Assembly (NCBI RefSeq): GCF_034670185.1
Contig: NZ_JAXMNY010000001.1
Coordinates: 434,001 to 498,000, forward strand
Length of the DNA: 64,000 nucleotides
Source: Nisaea sp.
GTDB lineage: Bacteria; Pseudomonadota; Alphaproteobacteria; Thalassobaculales; Thalassobaculaceae
Reading direction: 5' to 3'
Below are positions 57,999 to 64,000 of this stretch, piece by piece. The notes beneath the pieces were generated by a model, which was given only the letters and a program-made list of their open reading frames with translations, was not told where the DNA came from and ran no database searches. Within the stretch, counting starts at the first letter, position 1; each line of letters opens with the position of its first letter. The translations under genes and the position numbers were made by a program.

Positions 57999-58916
57999 AT
58001 GAATGCGATCACGGAGATCAAGGCGCCACGCTATGCGCCCTATGCCAGCGGTAAGTTTCAGATGGCCATGGGGCTGGTCGGACTCGACCTGAAAGACTGG
58101 TTCGATGTGGATCAGAATCGCGCGGTGGAGCTGCAAGAGAAAGAGCGGTTGCTCGGCAGCCAGCACGATGCGGTGTTCGGAGATTTGCCAGGCAGCGAAG
58201 CCGCCCAGCGGGAAGTTTTGATGCTCCTGCTGGACAATCTGGAGCGCTGTCATCCCGGCCTGATTACCTTCGATGAGGGCACGGTCCGGGTGGCGGAGAC
58301 CGGTAAGTCCTACAGTCTCTCCGACTTTGCCGATCACGCCCTCGACCTTGCCGGCCGGTTGGTTCAGGAAGACCTTTGCCTAATGACGCCGGGCGAGGAG
58401 GGCTATGTATTGCACGCCGCCTCACTCTGTTTTCCGGCGCGCTGGGTACTGGGCGAGAAACTGGGCCGGCCGATGATGGGCATTCATGAAGATGTTTCCG
58501 GCTATGCCGAAAAGTTGCGCAAGCCGGTCGACCGGTTCTTTACCCATCTGAAGGCGGACAAGCCGGTGGTGCGGCTCAACTGGTCCGTCATCAACGACCC
58601 GGCCTTGTTTCAGACCAGCGGCAAGTTCCGGAATGATCATCAGGTTGAGATCACGGCGGAGAATGCGGGAGAGCGCCTCTGGCTCCGGGTTGAGCGGCAG
58701 ACCCTGCGACGGTTGCCGGAATCCGGCGATATCCTGTTCACTATCCGGACCTTCGTCGATCCGCTCTCCTCGCTTGAGGCACGGCCCGATCTTGCCATGG
58801 GCCTGCGCGGCGCCGTCGCGGACATGCCGGAGGGTATGCAGCGCTACAAGAGCCTGCTGCCGTTCCGCGAGGCGCTGGACGGATACCTTGGAAATCTGAT
58901 GGAACGGGCTGCCTGA
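57999..58916 (+). CDS. DUF3445 / heme-dependent oxidative N-demethylase-like protein
   Basis: This 305-residue protein resembles the DUF3445 family (PF11927), whose Pseudomonas mendocina member is the heme subunit of a dimethylamine oxidative demethylase. The segments VLHAASLCFPARWVLGEKLGRPMMGIHEDVSGY, RLNWSVINDPALF and LWLRVERQTLRRLPESGDILFTIRTFVDPL are characteristic. The accessory flavin and iron-sulfur subunits of that complex are absent here. It follows the FKBP-rhodanese gene by 6 bp and precedes the next gene by 4 bp. Confidence 0.82.
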   Translation: MNAITEIKAPRYAPYASGKFQMAMGLVGLDLKDWFDVDQNRAVELQEKERLLGSQHDAVFGDLPGSEAAQREVLMLLLDNLERCHPGLITFDEGTVRVAETGKSYSLSDFADHALDLAGRLVQEDLCLMTPGEEGYVLHAASLCFPARWVLGEKLGRPMMGIHEDVSGYAEKLRKPVDRFFTHLKADKPVVRLNWSVINDPALFQTSGKFRNDHQVEITAENAGERLWLRVERQTLRRLPESGDILFTIRTFVDPLSSLEARPDLAMGLRGAVADMPEGMQRYKSLLPFREALDGYLGNLMERAA

Positions 58917-58920
58917 CCGG

Positions 58921-60171
58921 ATGGATACCGAAACCCTGCTTGCCGAGTTGCGCAAGCCGGAGACGCTGACACTCCTTGGCCGCGCGCTGGAGCCGCATCT
59001 GAAGGACGGTGCCCGGACGCTGGTCTACCCGATGCCTTATGCGGACGCGATCGGCCACCTGGCGCCGGAGCCGCACTATCTCGCCTCGCTCTATGGCCCG
59101 GAATACGACCGGATCGTGCTGCTGACACCGCCCCGCGCCGTACCGACGATAAAGCGCCCGCTCTACGATCTGCTGGCACGGGATTTCGGTATGGCGGAAA
59201 CCCAGCATGCGCCCTTGCTGCTGCTGCGGGATCTCGACCGGGGGATCGTTCGGATGGGGCCGTTCGATCTCTGTCTTATGCATACCCACAAGTTCTACCG
59301 CGCCTATACGCAACACCGCGCGGCGCGGAAGCCCCTGGTGCATCTCAAGCTTGGTGACGAGATGCGTGCGGCGGGGGAACGCTGGCTCGCGAGCATCGGA
59401 CTGGAGCCGGGCAGCCCCTACGTTACCCTGCATATGCGGGAGGAAGGTTACGCGCATGATGCCGGCAGCGCGCCCTACGGGAAACTGCGCACGGTCGACC
59501 CTGTCAACTTCCGGCCTGCAGTCGATTGGCTTGTCGAGGCCGGTTACACGGTTTTCCGACTGGGTGGGGCGAACTCCGAGCCGTTCACCCATCCCTCCGG
59601 GAATGTGATTGATCTGGCCCATGATCTGCGCTCCGAGGATTTTCTCGACATATATCTGATGGCCACTTGCAGCTTCTCGCTGAACTGCCAGTCCGGCCCG
59701 GAAGCCCTGGCCCGCGCGTTCGGCCGTCCGAGCGTAAACACCAACCTCCTGCCGACGGTGATGAGCCATCATCTCGACAGCGATATTTTTCTTTTCAAGC
59801 CGCTCTATCGTGGCGACAGCACCGCGCCGCTGTCGTACGCGGAGCAACTGGATTTCATGCTGCCCAACAGGCTGATCTCAGGGCCGCTGCCGGACCAGGA
59901 CTGGTATTCGGAACATGGCTTCCGGGCCGAGGATTGTTCCCCGGATGATGTGCTGGCGGCGGTGCAGGAAATGCATGTACGGCTTGACGGAGAGCCAGTA
60001 CCGGACGACGTGGCCAATGCGCGGTTCGTTGCGATGAGCAAAAGCTACGAAGACCAGATCCGGGATAATGAAATCGCCCGTTTCCAGGGTAACGACGTCT
60101 ATGCCTATTCCCATAGCATGGGCACGCTTTCGGCAAATTGGGCCGGGCTCAATCCGTGGTTTCTTGCGTGA
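58921..60171 (+). CDS. TIGR04372-like putative glycosyltransferase
   Basis: This 416-residue soluble protein has the segments YVTLHMREEGYAHDA, TVDPVNFRPAVDWLVEAGYTVFRLGG, IDLAHDLRSEDFLDIYLMATCSFSLNCQSGPEAL and FGRPSVNTNL. They match the TIGR04372 family of putative glycosyltransferases as I recall it. The glycan is unknown. It starts 4 bp after the DUF3445 gene, so they share a transcript, although no functional link is clear. Confidence 0.72.
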   Translation: MDTETLLAELRKPETLTLLGRALEPHLKDGARTLVYPMPYADAIGHLAPEPHYLASLYGPEYDRIVLLTPPRAVPTIKRPLYDLLARDFGMAETQHAPLLLLRDLDRGIVRMGPFDLCLMHTHKFYRAYTQHRAARKPLVHLKLGDEMRAAGERWLASIGLEPGSPYVTLHMREEGYAHDAGSAPYGKLRTVDPVNFRPAVDWLVEAGYTVFRLGGANSEPFTHPSGNVIDLAHDLRSEDFLDIYLMATCSFSLNCQSGPEALARAFGRPSVNTNLLPTVMSHHLDSDIFLFKPLYRGDSTAPLSYAEQLDFMLPNRLISGPLPDQDWYSEHGFRAEDCSPDDVLAAVQEMHVRLDGEPVPDDVANARFVAMSKSYEDQIRDNEIARFQGNDVYAYSHSMGTLSANWAGLNPWFLA

Positions 60172-60203
60172 CGGAACCGTCCGGAGCCGGTTAGGCTCGT
60201 GCC

Positions 60204-60578
60204 ATGATCGACCATGTCTCCATCGCCGCTTCCGATCTCGAACGCAGTGCAGTCTTCTATGACGCGGTGCTGGCGCCACTCGGCTTTACCCGCCTCGCCG
60301 AGCGGGAGCGCACCATCGGTTTCGGCAAGAAGTACCCGGAGTTCTGGCTCAATCTGCGCCTGGATATGGAAGCCGTTCTAGAGGGAACCGGCATCCATAT
60401 CTGCCTGCGTGCCAGCTCCCGGGACGCTGTGGACGCTTTCCACGCGGCAGCGCTAACGCAAGGCGGTCGCGACGACGGCGCGCCAGCGGACAGGCAGGCT
60501 CAGATGACCACCTATTATGGCGCCTTCATCCGTGACCCGGACGGCAACAAGATCGAGGCGGTGACCTTTCCGCGCTAG
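60204..60578 (+). CDS. VOC (glyoxalase-fold) family protein
   Basis: This 124-residue single-module vicinal-oxygen-chelate protein has MIDHVSIAASDLERSAVFYDAVLAPLGF at the N-terminus and GAFIRDPDGNKIEAVTF at the C-terminus, with the usual His and Glu metal ligands. Substrate unknown. Its stop overlaps the convergent amidinohydrolase stop by 4 bp. Confidence 0.9.
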   Translation: MIDHVSIAASDLERSAVFYDAVLAPLGFTRLAERERTIGFGKKYPEFWLNLRLDMEAVLEGTGIHICLRASSRDAVDAFHAAALTQGGRDDGAPADRQAQMTTYYGAFIRDPDGNKIEAVTFPR

Positions 60579-61468
60579 ACAGCTTCCCGCAGGAGCGACA
60601 TCGAGAGGCATCGTGGTCCGCCGCCGGCCTGGGTAAACATCGACAGATCCGGGTCGAGCACGGTGATGCCTTCGGCGCGCAGGGCATCATTGACCCGCTT
60701 TGCGCTCTTCGATGAAATCACCCGGTCATTGCCGAGGGACATGCAGTTGCACTGGAGCAGCATCGCTTCCTTGTAGGTCACCGGCACCGGCTTGATGCCG
60801 TGCCCGGCCAGCCATTCGACGAAATCATCCGGCAGCACCTCAAGGCACATCAGGGCGAGGCGGTCGTTCACGGTGGCGTAGAGCAGGTCGAGATGCAGGA
60901 AATGCTCGGCGAATTTCTGGATGCGGCATTCCCAGCCCTCGGCCTCGAGCCAGGTCTGCAGCTGTTTCGCTGCCGGCTCGCAGGTGCGCTGGCCGGTATA
61001 GCCGATGACCGCGACGCCCGGCTTGATCAGGTGGATATCGCCGCCTTCGATCGGTCCAGCTGTCGCCCAGTTCCAGACCGGGATGCCGAGCTTCTCGTAG
61101 AACCGGTATGTGGTGGCGATTTCGCCCCGGCGCTGCTGGCGGTACATCTGGCCGAGGAACACGCCCCAAGGCGTCATCACCGACGGGTCACGGGTATAGA
61201 TCTGGTAACTCAAAGTCGGGTCGGTCTCGGCGAAATGGCAGGTGACGCCAGCGCCTTCATAGGCATCGATGAATTCCTGGTAGCCGGCAAGTGCCGTTGC
61301 CTTGTCGAACGGAACGCCGTCGCGCAGGGTCGCCCGGACCACGGCATTGGCGGTGGTGTCTTCCTTGGCCACGTCGGACCACTGGAAGTTATCGGGGCGG
61401 CAGAGATAGACGTCCTTGAGGACGCCGAACTCGGAAGCAACGGCAAAGGCGTTCGAGCCAGAAGTCAT
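60575..61468 (-). CDS. Arginine deiminase / DDAH-family amidinohydrolase
   Basis: This 297-residue guanidine-modifying enzyme has the family residues in YTRDPSVMTPWG, GPIEGGDIHLIKPG, the active-site histidine in FLHLDLLYATV and the nucleophile cysteine in GGPRCLSM. Dimethylarginine dimethylaminohydrolase, arginine deiminase or amidinotransferase activity are all possible; the sequence alone does not decide. It lies 40 bp downstream of the acyl-CoA synthetase gene on the same strand. Confidence 0.85.
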   Translation of the reverse strand: MTSGSNAFAVASEFGVLKDVYLCRPDNFQWSDVAKEDTTANAVVRATLRDGVPFDKATALAGYQEFIDAYEGAGVTCHFAETDPTLSYQIYTRDPSVMTPWGVFLGQMYRQQRRGEIATTYRFYEKLGIPVWNWATAGPIEGGDIHLIKPGVAVIGYTGQRTCEPAAKQLQTWLEAEGWECRIQKFAEHFLHLDLLYATVNDRLALMCLEVLPDDFVEWLAGHGIKPVPVTYKEAMLLQCNCMSLGNDRVISSKSAKRVNDALRAEGITVLDPDLSMFTQAGGGPRCLSMSLLREAV

Positions 61469-61508
61469 CTGAATATCCGGAAAGAAGGTCGCGAAAGGAG
61501 AAGGCAGC

Positions 61509-63047
61509 TTAGCCCTCCGCTTCCGCCGCCAGCAAGTCGCGAAGCTCCGTCTTCAGGATTTTGCCGTAATTGTTCTTCGTCAGGGCCGTGACCAGCCGGT
61601 ACTCCTTCGGTCGCTTGAAGCGGGCGATATTGTCGAGGCAAAGCTTGTCCAGCTCGGTCGTGTCGATCTCCCGGTCCGGCTGCGGCACGACAAAGGCCAC
61701 CACTTCCTCGCCCCAGTCCGCATGCGGGCGGCCGACGACCGCGCATTCATAGACATCCGGATGACGCAGCAGCACTTCCTCGATTTCGCGCGGATAGATA
61801 TTGGTGCCGCCTGAGATGATCATGTCCTTGGAGCGGTCTTTCAGGGTGACATAGCCGTCCGAGTCCATGGCGCCGAGATCGCCGGTCCAGAGCCAGCCGT
61901 CCCGCAGGGTGCTGGCCGTCGCGTCCGGGTTCAGCCAGTAGCCGGCCATGAGAATGTCGCCCCGGCAGATGATCTCGCCGGTCTCGCCATAGGGGACATC
62001 CTTGCCGTCCGCATCCACCACCCTGACCTCGACGCCGGTGCGGGCATAGCCAGCGGAAGCGAGGCGGGCGAGATAGCGCGGGTGATCCTTGTCGAGATAG
62101 GCGGATTTCGGCAGGCCGGTGATGGTCATCGGCGCTTCGCCGAGGCCATAGATCTGCGTCAGCTTCGGGCCAAGAATCTCCAGCGCCTTCAGCGTATCCT
62201 CCAGGTACATCGGCCCGCCGCCATAGACGACGGTCTTAAGGTTCGCGAGGTCGGCGGTGGGCGTGCCCGGATGGTTCAGCAGGCGGCTGACCATGGTCGG
62301 CGCGAAGAAGAAGCTGACGCCGGGCCAGTGCCGGATCAGCTCCAGGCATTCCTCGACATCGTAGCCGCCACTCTGCGGCACCACGTTGTTCGCGCCGCGC
62401 GCCACATGCGGCATCGCGTAGAGGCCGGAGCCGTGGCTCATCGGCGCCGCGTGGATCATGCAGTCCAACTCGCTGATCTGGTCTACGTCGGCAAGATAGT
62501 TCGTGGTGGCGAACATCAGGCTGCGATGGGTGATCATCGCGCCTTTCGGCCGACCGGTGGTGCCGGAGGTGTAGAACAGCCAGCATAGCGCGTCCGGGTC
62601 GACAATCGCCGCCGGCATCGGCGGCCCTGCGAACAGGTCCTCGAAATCAGGATCATCGATGGAGATCAGGTGTTCGAGGTCGGGAGCCTCCGCCTTTGCG
62701 TCGGCAAGAGTGCCTGCGAGATCGGGGGAGGCGAAACAGGCCTTGGCGCCGCTGTTATAGAGGATGAAGGCGAATTCCTTCGGGTGCAGCTTGGCATTTA
62801 TCGGCACAGCGGCGAGCCCGGCATGCCAGACGGCATAGAGGATTTCCAGATAGAGCGGATCGTTCTTCATTGCCAGCGCGACCCGGTCGCCCGGCATCAG
62901 GTCGAGCTCGCCCCGCAGGGCCGCGGCAAGCCGGGCCACCCGGTCTCCCAGCTCGGCGTAGGTCCGGCAGACCCGCTGCCCGTAGGAAATCGCCGGCCGA
63001 TCACCATGGATTCGCGCGACCTGCGCCAGTAAAGCTGCCTGATTCAT
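61509..63047 (-). CDS. AMP-forming acyl-CoA synthetase
   Basis: The ATG at 63047 with a GGGGAGGAA site gives 512 residues; a longer frame to 63164 is unlikely. The adenylation motifs are FYTSGTTGRPKGAMITHRSL (A3), YGLGEAPMT (A5), WLWTGDLGAMDSDGYVTLKDRSKDMIISGG (A7-A8) and NYGKILKTELRDLL (A10, with its catalytic lysine). It activates a carboxylic acid as a CoA thioester; chain length or structure is unknown. It is likely co-transcribed with the amidinohydrolase. Confidence 0.93.
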   Translation of the reverse strand: MNQAALLAQVARIHGDRPAISYGQRVCRTYAELGDRVARLAAALRGELDLMPGDRVALAMKNDPLYLEILYAVWHAGLAAVPINAKLHPKEFAFILYNSGAKACFASPDLAGTLADAKAEAPDLEHLISIDDPDFEDLFAGPPMPAAIVDPDALCWLFYTSGTTGRPKGAMITHRSLMFATTNYLADVDQISELDCMIHAAPMSHGSGLYAMPHVARGANNVVPQSGGYDVEECLELIRHWPGVSFFFAPTMVSRLLNHPGTPTADLANLKTVVYGGGPMYLEDTLKALEILGPKLTQIYGLGEAPMTITGLPKSAYLDKDHPRYLARLASAGYARTGVEVRVVDADGKDVPYGETGEIICRGDILMAGYWLNPDATASTLRDGWLWTGDLGAMDSDGYVTLKDRSKDMIISGGTNIYPREIEEVLLRHPDVYECAVVGRPHADWGEEVVAFVVPQPDREIDTTELDKLCLDNIARFKRPKEYRLVTALTKNNYGKILKTELRDLLAAEAEG

Positions 63048-63235
63048 CCTGTTCCTCCCCGCCGATCTAGCGTCGGCCGCGGGAAATCTAGCAGCAGGTC
63101 CCGTCGGCTGACCAGTGCGCCGCGCGTTATCACCACTAAAATTAGGCTCAAACTGGCACAGCAATTGCTGAGACTGAATTATGAGTTCGGGAGTGAGTGA
63201 AGCGTATGGCCAGCGGCCAAAAGCAGGAGGAAATG

Positions 63236-63409
63236 ATGCGTTACATTCCGAAACATGCAGACGATTACGGTTTAAGCACCAGCGACGATGCTTTCGATGG
63301 AGCCTTCCTGTTCAACGATGGCAGTGAGATGGTCGAGGTCATGGGCGGCGACTGGTCGTTGACCGACGACGACGAGCTGATTGAGCTGGATCTGGTAAAC
63401 GTCAACTGA
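63236..63409 (+). CDS. Small acidic protein, unknown
   Basis: An AGGAGG site at 63225-63230 lies 5 bases before the ATG at 63236, giving 57 residues (MRYIPKHADDYGLSTSDDAF); another ATG at 63233 and a GTG at 63197 are in frame. The sequence is rich in Asp and Glu, with no membrane segment. The ideal ribosome binding site is the main support for it being real. I do not recognise the family. Confidence 0.55.
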   Translation: MRYIPKHADDYGLSTSDDAFDGAFLFNDGSEMVEVMGGDWSLTDDDELIELDLVNVN

Positions 63410-63416
63410 GCCCGAA

Positions 63417-64000
63417 TTACTTGGCCCCGGCGGTCAGGATGCGTCCGTAATAGCGCAGAACGTTTTCGATCTCGGAACGCCAGAGGCGCCAGGTGTGATT
63501 GCCGTCTGTCATCCGGAACTCGACCGGGATGTCGGCCTGCTTGAGCGCCAGATAAAGCGCCGTATTTCCTTCATAGAGACGAAAACCGTCATCGTCTCCG
63601 ACCGTGATCCAGATCGCCGGACGTTCGCTGACCGCTTTCAGTGACGGGATATCCGAAAAGAAATTCTGTCGGTTAAATACGGCAATATCGAATGGCTCCC
63701 CGAACGTCCCCTTGAAAAACCCGATCTGTTGACGGGAAACGTCCTCTGCGCTTTTCAGGTCAGGAAAGATTGCAGCACTCAGGCCGGCCGTCATTGTGAA
63801 GTGGGACGGATGCCGGAATGCCAGCCTGAAAGCCCCATATCCTCCCATCGAGAGGCCGGCAATGCCTCGCCGTGACCGGTCGCCGCCAATTCCGTGGATC
63901 CGTTCGGTTTCCGGTATGAGGTCCTTCAGCAGGGCATCTTCATAATGACCGTGCTTTTCCGAATTCACATACCAGCTGTTCGCACCATCCGGCATGACGA
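63417..64000 (-). CDS. Esterase D / S-formylglutathione hydrolase-like alpha/beta hydrolase (partial)
   Basis: About 194 C-terminal residues of an esterase-family hydrolase are present; the N-terminus lies beyond base 64000. The nucleophile motif is GLSMGGYGAFRLAF, preceded by the MPDGANSWYVNSE block and followed by WITVGDDDGFRLYEGNTAL (Asp) and the histidine in TDGNHTWRLWR, completing a Ser-Asp-His triad. It resembles FrmB/esterase D (PF00756) proteins; the substrate is unknown. Confidence 0.88.
   Translation of the reverse strand, partial: VMPDGANSWYVNSEKHGHYEDALLKDLIPETERIHGIGGDRSRRGIAGLSMGGYGAFRLAFRHPSHFTMTAGLSAAIFPDLKSAEDVSRQQIGFFKGTFGEPFDIAVFNRQNFFSDIPSLKAVSERPAIWITVGDDDGFRLYEGNTALYLALKQADIPVEFRMTDGNHTWRLWRSEIENVLRYYGRILTAGAK

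Noticed and set aside
1..64000. tRNA, rRNA or CRISPR arrays
   Set aside because: No cloverleaf-like tRNA sequence, rRNA segment or regularly spaced direct repeat was seen on reading both strands, though small tRNAs can be missed by eye.

Overview
The window looks like chromosomal DNA of a GC-rich alphaproteobacterium, probably a marine member of the Rhodospirillales or a close relative. The reasons are the rpsF-rpsR-DUF2232-rplI-dnaB order, the alphaproteobacterial families DUF2842 and TIGR02186, two TRAP transporters, a SoeABC-type sulfite dehydrogenase, and CGTCATCCCGG-type intergenic palindromes. The order-level assignment is inference. No rRNA, tRNA, CRISPR array or intact transposase was seen.

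Region 1 (1-12573) is core genome: dnaB (partial), the ribosomal operon rpsF-rpsR-DUF2232-rplI on the minus strand, a fatty-acid run fabD-fabG-acpP-fabF-mltG, trkH, an SDR enzyme, and yicC-gmk.

Region 2 (12574-15135) is a scrap island. It holds a HlyD-like C-terminal remnant, an AT-rich two-helix protein, two copies of an intergenic palindrome, two truncated glycosyltransferase tails (one 98% identical to the intact neighbour), a 190-bp MITE-like element with perfect 25-bp inverted ends, and an AT-rich GSCFA-family gene. Region 3 (15136-26269) is a surface-glycan and export region: a sulfotransferase/coiled-coil/double-GT2 fusion, a second sulfotransferase, a type I secretion ATPase with a long proline-rich tail, its HlyD adaptor, and the first two pseudaminic-acid enzymes (PseC, PseB).

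Region 4 (26329-32629) is a C4-dicarboxylate-type TRAP system (dctM, dctQ, dctP) with divergent dctB and dctD; the DctD homologue has lost the residues needed to work with sigma-54. Region 5 (32685-42373) holds DUF2842, an MFS transporter, soeABC and, upstream on the same strand, a universal stress protein, TIGR02186, a TauE/SafE exporter and an orphan sulfonate/nitrate-type ABC ATPase. Together these suggest handling of sulfite derived from organosulfur compounds. Region 6 (42561-45118) has a PilZ protein and two glycosyltransferases.

Region 7 (45130-54086) is a catabolic locus: an RpiR regulator divergent from N-formylglutamate amidohydrolase-like enzyme, TRAP QMP, glutamine synthetase-like ligase, aldehyde dehydrogenase and Fe-alcohol dehydrogenase, with a clear multi-half-site operator between. 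The enzyme set fits a gamma-glutamylation route for an amino alcohol or amine. Region 8 (54148-64000) contains a HigBA-type toxin-antitoxin pair, an agmatinase-family enzyme, a lipoprotein, a Sel1 protein, an FKBP-rhodanese fusion, a DUF3445 heme demethylase-like protein, a TIGR04372 protein, a VOC protein, a DDAH/arginine-deiminase-like enzyme, an acyl-CoA synthetase, a small acidic protein and a partial esterase.
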